A stretch of 64,000 nucleotides of DNA, taken from assembly GCA_029567325.1 (NCBI GenBank), contig JAKQLF010000243.1, positions 1-64,000 on the forward strand, given 5' to 3'. This document shows, in pieces, positions 40,613-51,468 of the stretch. The first letter of the stretch is position 1. Every line of letters begins with the position of its first letter. The DNA comes from Bacteroidota bacterium. GTDB lineage: Bacteria; Bacteroidota; Bacteroidia; Chitinophagales; Saprospiraceae. The position numbers and the translations under genes are program-made. The notes beneath the pieces are model-generated. The model was given only the letters and a program-made list of their open reading frames with translations. It made no database searches and was not told the origin of the DNA.

Positions 40613-42169
40613 ATGCATTTTATTAAAATTTCAAGATCACTTGCATTTGTGATTTTACTAATTTCTGCAACATGCGCAGCCCAAACAATCAAAGTAGTGG
40701 GCAATGTAGATCTGGCGAATACTACGATCGATAAAAACATTTATGGTCATTTTGCTGAGCATTTGGGAAGATGTATATATGGTGGTATTTATGTTGGAGA
40801 AGACAATAAAAAGATTCCTCACACAGATGGAATCAGAAATGATGTTGTAGCTGCTTTGAAAGAATTGAAAGTGGCAAATTTGAGATGGCCGGGTGGTTGT
40901 TTTGCTGATACCTATCAATGGAAAAACGGTATTGGTCCGAAGGAATCAAGACCAAGTATGATCAATTCTTGGTGGGGCGGTGTGACTGAAGACAACAGTT
41001 TTGGTACACATGAATTCCTCGACCTTTGTGAAAAAATAGGTGCTGAACCCTACATGGCTGCCAATGTGGGAAGTGGTACAGTGCAAGACATGAGCGACTG
41101 GATTACCTATGTAAATCACCCTGGAGGTAGCCCAATGTCTGAGTTAAGAAAGAAAAACGGCAGAGAAAAACCTTGGAATATCAAATTATGGGGAGTTGGT
41201 AACGAAGCTTGGGGATGCGGTGGAAATATGACTGCCGAATATTACTCCAATGTTTATAAGCAATATGCTACTTTCATGAATGACTATAGTGATTCTGCCA
41301 AAATTTTTAAAATTGCTTCTGGTGCAACGGACGACAGTTACGATTGGACAGAAACTTTATTGAAAAATATCCCGGGCAAACAAGTTCATGCCTTGGCATT
41401 ACACCATTATTCTGTCATTAGCTGGACAAACAAAGGACCTGCAACAAACTTTGACCAAGGTTTGTATGCTTCCACCATGTTTGAAGCTTCAAAAATGGAA
41501 GAAATGGTAACTCGTCACTCAACCATTATGGATAAATACGATCCTGAGAAAAAAATTGCACTTTTTGTTGACGAATGGGGCGGATGGTATGATGTTGAAA
41601 AAGGAACCAATCCTGGATTTTTGTACCAGCAAAACACGATGAGAGATGCCATGATTGCTGGCTTAACGCTTAACATCTTTAACAATCATGCAGATAGAGT
41701 AAGAGGGGCAAATTTGGCACAAATCGTCAATGTACTTCAAGCTGTGATTTTGACTAACGAAGAAAAAATGATTCTTACGCCAACTTACCATGTGATGAAA
41801 ATGTACAATGTACACCAAGATGCAAAGTTGATACCCCTTCAATTCCAATCTCCTGATTATGTTTTCGAAAATAAAAAAATGAAAGCAGTTTCAGTGTCTG
41901 CCTCAAAAGCGGCGAGCGGTGATGTCAATGTATCTCTTACAAATATAGATTACAGCAAAACTCATGAAGTAGAAATTGATTTGAGAGGTGAAACTCTTAG
42001 CAAAGCTTCCGCTCAAATTCTTACTTCGGCAAAAATTACTGATCACAATACATTTGAATCACCAAATATGGTCAAAAATGTTCCTTACAAAGACATCACT
42101 TTTGTGAATGGCAAATTGAAGTTGAAGTTACCTCCCTTTTCTGTGGTTGTAGTGAATCTCAAAAAATAA
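40613..42169 (+). CDS. GH51-like alpha-L-arabinofuranosidase, secreted
   Basis: Signal peptide; NIYGHFAEHLGRCIYGGIYVG, LRWPGGCFADTYQWKNGIGP, WGVGNEAWGCGG, FVDEWGGWYD. ATG 40613 preferred over the track start. Confidence 0.92.
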   Translation: MHFIKISRSLAFVILLISATCAAQTIKVVGNVDLANTTIDKNIYGHFAEHLGRCIYGGIYVGEDNKKIPHTDGIRNDVVAALKELKVANLRWPGGCFADTYQWKNGIGPKESRPSMINSWWGGVTEDNSFGTHEFLDLCEKIGAEPYMAANVGSGTVQDMSDWITYVNHPGGSPMSELRKKNGREKPWNIKLWGVGNEAWGCGGNMTAEYYSNVYKQYATFMNDYSDSAKIFKIASGATDDSYDWTETLLKNIPGKQVHALALHHYSVISWTNKGPATNFDQGLYASTMFEASKMEEMVTRHSTIMDKYDPEKKIALFVDEWGGWYDVEKGTNPGFLYQQNTMRDAMIAGLTLNIFNNHADRVRGANLAQIVNVLQAVILTNEEKMILTPTYHVMKMYNVHQDAKLIPLQFQSPDYVFENKKMKAVSVSASKAASGDVNVSLTNIDYSKTHEVEIDLRGETLSKASAQILTSAKITDHNTFESPNMVKNVPYKDITFVNGKLKLKLPPFSVVVVNLKK

Positions 42170-42190
42170 GGTTGATTTTTCACCAACATT

Positions 42191-42895
42191 ATGAAAAGAT
42201 ATCCGCATACTTCCAGAATACTTGTTGCCTTAGATTGTATTGTTTTTGGATTTGATGGTAGCCAACTCAAAGTGTTGCTCATCAAAAGAAACTTTGCACC
42301 TGAGAAAGGAAAATGGTCTCTGTTGGGTGGATTTCTAGATCATGATGAGGATATGAATGATGCTGGAAATAGAATCCTTTACGAACTTACAGGTCTCAAA
42401 AACATTTATTTTGAGGAATTGAAAACGTTTAGTGGAGTCAATCGTGACAAAGTAGAAAGAACAATTTCTGTTTGCCACTTTGCTTTAATCAACATCCATG
42501 CTCATAATCCTGATGCGGTAAAATCAAAAAATGCATATTGGTACACCTTGCAATCTTTACCCGATTTGATCTTTGATCACCGGGAAATGGTAGATTTGGC
42601 CCTTCAAAAGTTGAGATATAAGGCAGCATTACATCCTATTGGTTTTGAATTATTACCACCTCAATTCACATTACCACAATTGCAAAAATTGTATGAGGCT
42701 ATTTATAATGAAAAATTAGATAGAAGAAATTTCAGCCGCAAAATCATCTCTACTCATTTATTGATCGATACTGGTCAGAAAAATGAAGGAGGACAAACAA
42801 AAAAAGCAATATTATACGCACTCGACAAGCATAAATATCAAAAACAATTCAATGCGTTTCACTACTTTATTTCAGGATTTGGCACAAGCGCATAA
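42191..42895 (+). CDS. Nudix-domain transcriptional regulator, AraR/NrtR-like
   Basis: ALDCIVFGFDGSQLKVLLIKRNFAPEKGKWSLLGGFLDHDEDM plus C-terminal winged-helix-like region; located in the arabinose operon. Confidence 0.82.
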   Translation: MKRYPHTSRILVALDCIVFGFDGSQLKVLLIKRNFAPEKGKWSLLGGFLDHDEDMNDAGNRILYELTGLKNIYFEELKTFSGVNRDKVERTISVCHFALINIHAHNPDAVKSKNAYWYTLQSLPDLIFDHREMVDLALQKLRYKAALHPIGFELLPPQFTLPQLQKLYEAIYNEKLDRRNFSRKIISTHLLIDTGQKNEGGQTKKAILYALDKHKYQKQFNAFHYFISGFGTSA

Positions 42896-42923
42896 GAATT
42901 TACAAATATGTTTTTAAGTATAC

Positions 42924-44567
42924 ATGACAACAAATAACAAACTTACAATTGGAGTAGATTTTGGGACAGACTCTGTCAGGGCTCTGGTTGTAGATACTTC
43001 AAATGGTGAGACATTAGGAACCTCAGTTCATTATTACTCTCGCTGGAAACAAGGACTTTATTGCAATCCTGGGCTATCCCAATTCAGACAACATCCCTTA
43101 GATTATATTGAAGGAATTGAGGCAGCAATAAAAGGAGCTTTGGCAGATTTACCCGCGGAAACCAGACAAAACGTATTGGGCATATCTGTTGATACTACAG
43201 GATCTACACCCGTTGCTGTAGACAAAAATGGAACTCCACTGGCTTTATTGCCTGCATTTCAAGATAATCCCAATGCAATGTTTATATTGTGGAAGGACCA
43301 TACTGCAAATAAAGAAGCTCAACAAATCAATGAACTTGCAAGAAAATGGGAAATAGATTATACCCAATATGTCGGTGGAATTTACTCGTCCGAATGGTTT
43401 TGGGCAAAAATCTTACACATTCTGCGCGTTGATGAAACAGTGAGAAATGCAACTTATTCATGGGTAGAACATTGTGATTATATTTCAGCCTTACTCACTG
43501 GCAATACTGACCCGCATACCATGCATCGATCAAGATGTGCAGCAGGTCACAAAGCAATGTGGCACGGTAGTTATGACGGTTTGCCTTCAGAAGAATTTTT
43601 CACCACAATGGATCCATTGTTGGCGGGACTAAGAGATAATTTATTTAATGAGACCAGAACTTCAGACCTACCGATGGGCACTATTTCTGCCGAATGGGCA
43701 GAGAAACTAGGCTTACCAACCAATGTCACAATTGGCGTAGGAGCATTTGATTGTCATATGGGAGCAGTAGGTGCTGAAATTCAACCCTTTGACTTTGTAC
43801 GTGTGATGGGAACTTCTACCTGTGACATGATCATTGTTCCCAATGAGGAATATGGTGACGTGCTCGTAAAAGGTATTTGTGGCCAGGTAGATGGTTCTAT
43901 TGTACCTGGCATGCTAGGCCTGGAAGCTGGGCAGTCAGCTTATGGTGACTATTATGCGTGGTTTCAAAAAATAATAACTGAGCCTATACGAGCAATTTTG
44001 GGCGAAGAAGCAGCAGATAAAATGGCTGCGGCATTGATTCCACATTTGGCTGAAGAGGCTGCAAAACTTCCGGTGACTTTGGATGACATCATAGCCACAG
44101 ATTGGATCAATGGAAGAAGAACTCCTGATGCCAATCACGAAGTGAAGGCAAGCATTCGAGGGTTACACATCGGTACTGATGCAGTAAAAATTTTCAAAGC
44201 CATCGTGGAAGCAACGGCTTTTGGTTCTAAAGCAATTGTAGATAGATTCATAGAAGAAGGTATTCCAATCAAACAGGTCATCGCAATTGGTGGGGTTGCC
44301 AATAAATCATCTTTTGTGATGCAAGTTTTGGCGGATGTACTCAACATGCCAATCAAAGTTGCAAAAGCAGAACAGGCTTGCGCACTAGGAGCGGCAATGA
44401 ATGCAGCCGTCGCAGCAGGAATTCATCCAAATATTAACCTTGCACAAACAGCCATGGGTTCAGGTTTTGACGCCTCATACACGCCAAGACCAGCACAATC
44501 AGAAACATACCAACAACTTTATAAACATTACCAATCACTCGGAAAATTTACAGAACAAAATGCATAA
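42924..44567 (+). CDS. araB: Ribulokinase
   Basis: IGVDFGTDSVRALVVDTSNGE; VMGTSTCDMI; IKQVIAIGGVANKSSFVMQVLADV. Confidence 0.95.
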   Translation: MTTNNKLTIGVDFGTDSVRALVVDTSNGETLGTSVHYYSRWKQGLYCNPGLSQFRQHPLDYIEGIEAAIKGALADLPAETRQNVLGISVDTTGSTPVAVDKNGTPLALLPAFQDNPNAMFILWKDHTANKEAQQINELARKWEIDYTQYVGGIYSSEWFWAKILHILRVDETVRNATYSWVEHCDYISALLTGNTDPHTMHRSRCAAGHKAMWHGSYDGLPSEEFFTTMDPLLAGLRDNLFNETRTSDLPMGTISAEWAEKLGLPTNVTIGVGAFDCHMGAVGAEIQPFDFVRVMGTSTCDMIIVPNEEYGDVLVKGICGQVDGSIVPGMLGLEAGQSAYGDYYAWFQKIITEPIRAILGEEAADKMAAALIPHLAEEAAKLPVTLDDIIATDWINGRRTPDANHEVKASIRGLHIGTDAVKIFKAIVEATAFGSKAIVDRFIEEGIPIKQVIAIGGVANKSSFVMQVLADVLNMPIKVAKAEQACALGAAMNAAVAAGIHPNINLAQTAMGSGFDASYTPRPAQSETYQQLYKHYQSLGKFTEQNA

Positions 44568-46050
44568 CTTAAAATCATTTGAGATATGGTTTCTTACCGG
44601 TAGTCAACATTTATATGGACCGGAAACATTAAAACAAGTAGACGCGGACTCGGTAATCATCGCCCAACACCTTGACTCACATCCAGACATGCCTGTGAAG
44701 GTTGTTTTCAAACCAGTTTTAAAGTCCACTGAAGAAATATTGAACATTTGCAAAGAAGCAAATCATACTACCAATTGCATAGGTGTTGTCATTTGGATGC
44801 ATACCTTTTCACCCTCCAAAATGTGGATTGGCGGTCTGAAAATTTTGCAAGTACCTTTGTTACATTTACACACCCAGTTCAACAGAGACATTCCATTTGC
44901 AGATATTGACATGGATTTCATGAACCTCAACCAGTCAGCACACGGCGACAGAGAAATGGGTTTTATGTTGAGTAGGATGCGAATGCCCCGCAAAGTAGTT
45001 GTTGGCCACTGGCAAGCTCCCTCTGTTATTGCACAAATAAGTGCTTGGTCAAGAGTTGCAGCTGGAAAACATGTCATGAAAACAATGAAAGTTGTACGAT
45101 TTGGGGACAATATGCGATATGTAGGTGTCACAGATGGAGATAAAGTGAGTGCTGAAATAAAGTTTGGTTTCTCTGTAAACACCCATGGTGTTGGTGATTT
45201 GGTCAAGGTTATCAATGATATCCCTGAAAATCAAATCAACGCACTTATCGAAGAATATGAAGCGAGTTATGTGCTGATGCCTAGCTTATTACAAGGTGGA
45301 GCCATGAGATCATCACTCATCGAAGCAGCAAGAATTGAATTGGGTATCAAAACGTTCCTGGAAGATGGTGGTTATGGAGCATATACCGACACTTTCGAAG
45401 ACTTACATGGCATGAGGCAACTTCCTGGTATTGCTTCTCAAAGGCTCATGGCAGCAGGTTATGGCTTTGGTGGTGAAGGAGACTGGAAAACTTCAGCCTT
45501 ATTACACGTCATGAAATCCATGGCTTCAGGATTAGCAGGTGGTAATACTTTTATGGAAGATTATACTTACCATTTTGATCCTAGCCGTCAGATGGTTTTG
45601 GGATCGCACATGTTGGAGATTTGTCCAAGTATTGCTGCATCAACGCCTACTTGTGAAATACATCCCCTCGGAATCGGCGGAAAAGAAGATCCTGTAAGAT
45701 TGGTATTTAATGGATCTGCTGGACCAGCAATCAATGTATCACTCATAGACATGGGAGATCGATTTAGATTGCTTGTCAATGAAGTGGATGCTGTTGAAGT
45801 AACAGAATCATTTCCAAAACTACCAACCGCAAGAGCCTTGTGGCAGCCAAAACCAACTATGGAAATTGGGTTACAGGCATGGTTGTTGGCAGGAGGTGCA
45901 CACCACACAGTGTATAGTCAAAATTTGACAACAGCCCATATTGAAGACTTTGCAGAAATGCTGGATTTGGAATTGGTCATCATAGATGGCAGTACCAATA
46001 TTCGAGATTTAAAGCAACAGTTAAGAACAAACGATTTTATTTATAAATAA
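44560..46050 (+). CDS. araA: L-arabinose isomerase
   Basis: WFLTGSQHLYGPETLKQV; LHTQFNRDIPFADIDMDFMNLNQSAHGDREMGF. ATG 44560 gives an 8 bp overlap with araB. Confidence 0.97.
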   Translation: MHNLKSFEIWFLTGSQHLYGPETLKQVDADSVIIAQHLDSHPDMPVKVVFKPVLKSTEEILNICKEANHTTNCIGVVIWMHTFSPSKMWIGGLKILQVPLLHLHTQFNRDIPFADIDMDFMNLNQSAHGDREMGFMLSRMRMPRKVVVGHWQAPSVIAQISAWSRVAAGKHVMKTMKVVRFGDNMRYVGVTDGDKVSAEIKFGFSVNTHGVGDLVKVINDIPENQINALIEEYEASYVLMPSLLQGGAMRSSLIEAARIELGIKTFLEDGGYGAYTDTFEDLHGMRQLPGIASQRLMAAGYGFGGEGDWKTSALLHVMKSMASGLAGGNTFMEDYTYHFDPSRQMVLGSHMLEICPSIAASTPTCEIHPLGIGGKEDPVRLVFNGSAGPAINVSLIDMGDRFRLLVNEVDAVEVTESFPKLPTARALWQPKPTMEIGLQAWLLAGGAHHTVYSQNLTTAHIEDFAEMLDLELVIIDGSTNIRDLKQQLRTNDFIYK

Positions 46051-46063
46051 TCAGCCAGTTTTA

Positions 46064-46765
46064 ATGAGCAAATATCAATATCTGAAAGAAGAATGTTACG
46101 AAGCTAATTTGCAATTACCAAAATTGGGTTTGGTTCTCTTTACATTTGGCAACGTGAGCGCAGTTGACAGAGCAAATGCTGTTTTCGCCATCAAACCTAG
46201 TGGTGTCCCATATGAAACTTTGAAAGTTGAGGACATCGTTATTCTAGATTATGATGCGAATGTAGTGGAAGGAAATAAAAGAGCATCTTCAGACACTAAA
46301 ACACATGCATTATTGTATAAAACGTGGAGTGAGATTGGAGGAATTACCCACACACACAGCACCTATGCTGTTGCATGGGCACAAGCAGGCATGGACATTC
46401 CGATCCTAGGTACAACCCACGCTGATCATTGCCACCAAGATATCCCATGTGCACCTGTATTGACAGATAAGATGATCCAAGGTGATTATGAATATGAAAC
46501 TGGAAATCAGATTTTTGATGTTTTTACAGCTCAAAATTTAAAATACACTGAAATGGAAATGGTGTTGTTGCAAAACCATGGGCCTTTCACCTGGGGCAAA
46601 ACTGCTCAAAAATCAGTCTACAATGCAGCAGTTTTAGAGGAAGTAGCCAGAATGGCTTATCTCACCAAACAAATCAATCCTAGTGTAGAGCGCATCAAAG
46701 AAACTTTGCGCAACAAACATTATGAGCGAAAACATGGGAAAAATGCCTACTATGGCCAAAAATAA
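46064..46765 (+). CDS. araD: L-ribulose-5-phosphate 4-epimerase
   Basis: FTFGNVSAVDRANAVFAIKPSGVPYE; THTHSTYAVAWAQAGMDIPILGTTHADH. Confidence 0.96.
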   Translation: MSKYQYLKEECYEANLQLPKLGLVLFTFGNVSAVDRANAVFAIKPSGVPYETLKVEDIVILDYDANVVEGNKRASSDTKTHALLYKTWSEIGGITHTHSTYAVAWAQAGMDIPILGTTHADHCHQDIPCAPVLTDKMIQGDYEYETGNQIFDVFTAQNLKYTEMEMVLLQNHGPFTWGKTAQKSVYNAAVLEEVARMAYLTKQINPSVERIKETLRNKHYERKHGKNAYYGQK

Positions 46766-46829
46766 ATTCGTACAGACAATCCAAATTCATTAAAATAAAT
46801 CATCTAAATAAATCACAAATAAAAGGCAC

Positions 46830-47981
46830 ATGAAAAAAATTATATTAATGCTCGCTTGTTTACCCATGTTTGTATTTGCATGTAAGGGTAGCAAAAATGT
46901 AGAAGAAACTATTGTAAAACCACCTTCTTCCATTACAAAATCAAGTTTCGGCCAAACTCGTGACAGCATTGCAGTGGATATGTATACCCTCAAAAATGCA
47001 AATGGCATGGAAGTAAAAATCATTACCTATGGTGGCATCATTACCAATTGGACAGCTCCTGACAAAAATGGAAAATACGAAGACATCGTATTGGGATTTG
47101 ACTCCCTTCCAGGATATATGAGAGGTAGCCCTTACTTTGGTGCATTGATCGGCAGATTTGGTAATAGGATTGCCAAAGGAAAATTTGCAATCAATGGTGA
47201 GCAATATACTTTGGCTGGTAATAACATGGGCAACCATTTACATGGTGGTATAAAGGGTTTTGACAAAGTTGTCTGGAAAGCCGAACCTATGGAAGGCGAA
47301 GAACCAGCGCTCAAACTTACCTACTTGAGTAAAGATATGGAAGAGGGATATCCTGGAAATCTAAACTGTACAGTTATTTATACATTGACAGCAGACAATA
47401 GCGTGAAAATTGATTACAGTGCAACCACAGATAAGGAGACTATTGTCAACCTTACCAATCACTCTTATTTTAACCTCAATGCAAATCAAGGTACCATTCT
47501 TGACCACATGGTGACTCTAAACTCAGATAAATATTTGCCAGTTTCAAGAACACTGATACCTACTGGCGAACTCCGTCCAGTGGCAAACACAGCATTTGAC
47601 TTTACAACTCCTTATGCTGTAGGAGCAAGAATCAATGATACAACTGATCAGCAAATTGTTTTTGGAGGTGGTTATGACCATGCTTTTATTTTGAAAGGTG
47701 ATGGTAAGCTCAACCTTGCAGCTACAGTAGTTGCCCCATCTAGCGGCAGAAAAATGGAAGTTTTCACAACAGAACCGGCTATACAATTCTATAGTGGCAA
47801 CTTCTTGGATGGTAAATTGACAGGAAAGAATGGCGTTAAATATGTAAAAAGATCAGGTTTGTGCCTAGAATCTGAGCACTATCCCGATGCACCAAACCAA
47901 CCAGCATTTCCTTCTACTTCCTTGAAACCAGGGGAAACCTACAAGACAACAACCGTATATAAATTTAGTACGGTGAAATAG
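46830..47981 (+). CDS. galM: Aldose 1-epimerase, lipoprotein
   Basis: Lipobox-like FVFAC; ITYGGIITNWTAPDKNGKYEDIVLGFD; NHSYFNLNA; CLESEHYPDAPNQPAFPS. Confidence 0.93.
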   Translation: MKKIILMLACLPMFVFACKGSKNVEETIVKPPSSITKSSFGQTRDSIAVDMYTLKNANGMEVKIITYGGIITNWTAPDKNGKYEDIVLGFDSLPGYMRGSPYFGALIGRFGNRIAKGKFAINGEQYTLAGNNMGNHLHGGIKGFDKVVWKAEPMEGEEPALKLTYLSKDMEEGYPGNLNCTVIYTLTADNSVKIDYSATTDKETIVNLTNHSYFNLNANQGTILDHMVTLNSDKYLPVSRTLIPTGELRPVANTAFDFTTPYAVGARINDTTDQQIVFGGGYDHAFILKGDGKLNLAATVVAPSSGRKMEVFTTEPAIQFYSGNFLDGKLTGKNGVKYVKRSGLCLESEHYPDAPNQPAFPSTSLKPGETYKTTTVYKFSTVK

Positions 47982-48031
47982 CCTTAAAAAACAAAAGCCT
48001 ATTTCTTAAAGCCAAAAAGGGCAAAAGCAAT

Positions 48032-48075
48032 AAAGCCAGTAAATGACATTGATCGTGTTATTTACTGGCTTTTTT
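48032..48075 (+). terminator. Strong Rho-independent terminator after arabinose operon
   Basis: AAAGCCAGTAAAT ... ATTTACTGGCTTT plus T tract. Confidence 0.9.
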
Positions 48076-48146
48076 ATTTTACAATTTGAATATATAGAAA
48101 CTATAAAGCATTTAATTCTGAATCGGGTTTTGCCAAGAATATATTT

Positions 48147-48162
48147 CAAGTATAAATACTTG
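48147..48162. promoter_or_regulatory. Perfect palindrome upstream of CHAT gene
   Basis: CAAGTAT-AA-ATACTTG, upstream of TATATTTG (-7-like, 48185-48192). Confidence 0.5.
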
Positions 48163-48205
48163 TTATGACGAAATCAAAAAAAAGTATATTTGAAAATAAT
48201 TCTAA

Positions 48206-51200
48206 ATGATGTATCCAGTAAAAATCTCCATACTCACGGTTGTATTATGTTTCAACTATCTAATTTCCAATGGACAGAAAGAAGCAAAAATTACCATTAA
48301 TAAGCAAATTGACAGCTTAATACAGACTAGTAGGCAATTGGCCGCGACTAGAAAATTTGACGAAGCAACTGCTTTGGTTGAGGATGTTGAGAAAATAGCC
48401 ACAGAAAATTTTGGTGCTGGATCAATCGAATTTGCTAAATCATTATTAGGCAGAGCTCGGATTTATATGGGCAAAGGCGACATGCAAAATGCTGAAATGG
48501 CAATGCTCGACGGCAGAAAATTGCTTGATTCCCTCAATCTCAAAGAAACCGAAGAGTATGGATTTTTTTCTTATGGTTTATGTACCTATTATCATCGCAT
48601 TCAAAAATTTTCCACAGCAGAACAATACTGCCTAGATGGTTTGACAGTCAGAGAAAAAGTGCTCGGACCCACGAATCCTGAGACAGCAATCAGCAATAAT
48701 AGCTTAGGGGTACTTTATAGGGCAATGGGTCAGTACGAAAAGGCAGAACAATATACCATTGTTGCGAAGAATAATTTAGCTGAAGGCAATCATAAAAGTC
48801 ATAATTACTACACCATAGTTGTCAATAATTTGGCAAACTTATACGCAGAATTGGGTAAATACGATAAAGCTGAGTTATTGTTAAACGAAGCTATTGAGTT
48901 AAAGGCCAGCAGTGCTGGAAGAAAAAGCGCTGATTATGCAAGGTCTATTTCAAATTTGGGTTTATTGTTTCAGAACCAAGGTAAATACGATCAGGCAAAA
49001 CCATTATTTACCGAAGCGTCTGACATTGTAAAAAACATTTACGGAGACAATCATGAAGAATATGCAAAATACCTGGGAACTGAAGCCATTTTGTATTGTA
49101 TTCTCAATGATTATGCAAAGGCTGAACCAATGCTGATCGAAGCAATTAAAATTACTGCAAATACGGTAGGTAAAGAAAATACAAGTTATGCGTTTACCAT
49201 CAATAATCTTGCAAACTTATACATGCAAAATGGTTATTATGAAAAAGCTGAGCCCATGTATGTACAGCATAATGAGATATTTTTGAAAATTTTGGGTAAT
49301 CAGCACCCATCTTATGCTTTAGGCTTGGGTAATTTAGGTTTATTGTACAATATTCTAGGTAGATATGAAGAATCAGAACCATTGGCAATCCAAGCAAAAG
49401 AAATCTGTTTGAAAGCATATGGCCAGGATAATATTACTACTGCCTTTATGTATATAGTCCATGGCGAATCATTGATGGGAAGAAAACAATATGAAGCTGC
49501 CAGAGAGAATTTTGAAGTTGCAGCAGAAGTACGAAAAAAATTATTTGGTGAAGACAACATCGACTTTGCAGAGGTGACGGATAAAATAGGTAATGTTCAT
49601 TTCCTCACCAACGACTTTACAAATGCAGAAAATTATTATCTGAAAGCCATTGAAATCAGGAGGAGAACGGTTGGTGTTTACCACAATGATTACAGCAGAA
49701 GTCTCGAATCACTTGCTAAATTGTATCATAAATCAGGAGATGTTCAGAAAGCAGAAACCTATTGGTTGGAGTTAAATGATCAAAGTAAACGACAAATTCT
49801 AAAAGCTTCTTCCTATTCTTCTGAAAATCAAATGATGGCATTTTTAAATTCTTTTGAGACAAAAATGGCTGGATTTAATTCCTTCGCGTTTGACCATCCA
49901 AGTCCTAAAATGTTGGGAGCGATCTATGACAATGCTTTACTGTTGAATGGTTATCTATTGGAAAATAAAAAAGACATTACCAAAGCTATTAATGGTGCCG
50001 ACATTCAAACCAAAGCAACTTATCAAGAATGGTTAGATATTCAAAAAGATCTTGCTGCAGAATATTCCAAGCCTGTCGCTGATCAGAAACCCACTGGAGA
50101 CCTAGAATCTAAGGCTGAAATTTTGGAAAAAGTTTTGGTCAAAACTCTGAATGATTTTGATCTCAGTATTTCATTGCCTTCTTGGCAGGAGGTAAGTCGA
50201 CAGTTAAAACCAAAGGAAGTCGCAATTGAGTTTATTCATAATAACTATTTCAAACCAGAAGCAACAGACAGTATATTTTATGCTGCTTTGGTAATCGAAA
50301 GCGGTGCCGAATCACCAAAATTGGTCTCTCTTTTTGAAGAAAAAATGATTGCAGACAAACTCAACACTACCGGAACAAGAAAATCCCAATATGTCAATCA
50401 GTTATACGACTATAAGCAAGGGGAAAATCAGTTGAACAAACTTTTGTACCAACCTTTGAAATCTTACTTCAATAATGGCAATTATACCAAAATGTATTTT
50501 GCACCTTCTGGTATAATGCACAGAATAAATCTTCATGCGATTCCAATCTCAGAAAAACAGTATTTGGGTGATCAAATTCAATTGGTAGAAATGAGCAGCA
50601 CCCGTAAAATTTTAGATCAAAAAAATACGTCATCGACAAACAATCAATTGGTTTTGATGGGTGGGATTGATTATGAAATGGATACTACTGTCATGAATGC
50701 TGACATTGTTGGGGCCGATGTTGCAACAAGAGGTTTATTTGATGAAATTCCTTTAGACCTCACAAGTTCCGTGAACAGAGGAGGAAGCTGGTCCTATTTG
50801 AAAGGAACTGAAATGGAAATCTCCAAATTAAATCAGATTGCTCAAAAATCAGGTAGAAAAAGTATGGTTTTCAAAGGAAAACAAGCTACTGAAAAAGAGT
50901 TTAAAGGATTGGGGGTCCAAGCTTCGCCTAGCATCATTCACATCGCTACTCATGGCTTCTTTTTTCCTGAAAATGACGAAAAAAAGGCTTTGGAATCTGA
51001 CCCAGTTTTCAAAGCAAGTAATGATCCTATGATGCGTTCTGGACTTATTTTATCTGGAGGAAATTATACTTGGAAGACCGGAAAAATTTATCCTGGAGAA
51101 ACAGAAGATGGCATACTGACTGCCAGGGAGATAAGTCAGCTTGATTTATCTGATACAGAGTTGGTGGTTTTATCTGCCTGTGAGACGGGACTGGGAGAAA

Positions 51201-51442
51201 TAAAAGGTGACGAAGGCGTTTATGGACTACAACGTGCATTCAAGTTAGCCGGAGTTAATCATTTAATTATGTCGTTGTGGCAAGTTCCGGATGGACAAAC
51301 GAGTGAATTAATGGCTGCATTTTACACGCACTGGCTACAAGAAAAAATGGCAATTCCAGAAGCTTTCTCAAAGGCTCAACAGGCAATAAAAACAAAATAT
51401 GAACATCCTTATTTCTGGGCAGGGTTTGTGCTATTAAGATAG
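48206..51442 (+). CDS. Secreted TPR-CHAT domain protein (caspase-like peptidase family)
   Basis: Signal peptide; KLC-type TPR repeats about 42 aa apart; C-terminal CHAT with His motif (IIHIATHGFFFPE) and Cys motif (VVLSACETGLGEIKGDEGVYGLQRAF). Confidence 0.92.
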   Translation: MMYPVKISILTVVLCFNYLISNGQKEAKITINKQIDSLIQTSRQLAATRKFDEATALVEDVEKIATENFGAGSIEFAKSLLGRARIYMGKGDMQNAEMAMLDGRKLLDSLNLKETEEYGFFSYGLCTYYHRIQKFSTAEQYCLDGLTVREKVLGPTNPETAISNNSLGVLYRAMGQYEKAEQYTIVAKNNLAEGNHKSHNYYTIVVNNLANLYAELGKYDKAELLLNEAIELKASSAGRKSADYARSISNLGLLFQNQGKYDQAKPLFTEASDIVKNIYGDNHEEYAKYLGTEAILYCILNDYAKAEPMLIEAIKITANTVGKENTSYAFTINNLANLYMQNGYYEKAEPMYVQHNEIFLKILGNQHPSYALGLGNLGLLYNILGRYEESEPLAIQAKEICLKAYGQDNITTAFMYIVHGESLMGRKQYEAARENFEVAAEVRKKLFGEDNIDFAEVTDKIGNVHFLTNDFTNAENYYLKAIEIRRRTVGVYHNDYSRSLESLAKLYHKSGDVQKAETYWLELNDQSKRQILKASSYSSENQMMAFLNSFETKMAGFNSFAFDHPSPKMLGAIYDNALLLNGYLLENKKDITKAINGADIQTKATYQEWLDIQKDLAAEYSKPVADQKPTGDLESKAEILEKVLVKTLNDFDLSISLPSWQEVSRQLKPKEVAIEFIHNNYFKPEATDSIFYAALVIESGAESPKLVSLFEEKMIADKLNTTGTRKSQYVNQLYDYKQGENQLNKLLYQPLKSYFNNGNYTKMYFAPSGIMHRINLHAIPISEKQYLGDQIQLVEMSSTRKILDQKNTSSTNNQLVLMGGIDYEMDTTVMNADIVGADVATRGLFDEIPLDLTSSVNRGGSWSYLKGTEMEISKLNQIAQKSGRKSMVFKGKQATEKEFKGLGVQASPSIIHIATHGFFFPENDEKKALESDPVFKASNDPMMRSGLILSGGNYTWKTGKIYPGETEDGILTAREISQLDLSDTELVVLSACETGLGEIKGDEGVYGLQRAFKLAGVNHLIMSLWQVPDGQTSELMAAFYTHWLQEKMAIPEAFSKAQQAIKTKYEHPYFWAGFVLLR

Positions 51443-51468
51443 TTTTACCACATCACTTTAAAAATTAG

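Noticed and set aside
44763-45215. 150-aa antisense ORF inside araA
   Set aside because: Antisense to a highly conserved enzyme; composition typical of a shadow frame.
48008-48015. Additional AGCCAAAA half-site (aaagccaaaaaggg)
   Set aside because: Isolated match with no partner at 26 bp; likely chance in AT-rich DNA near a terminator.
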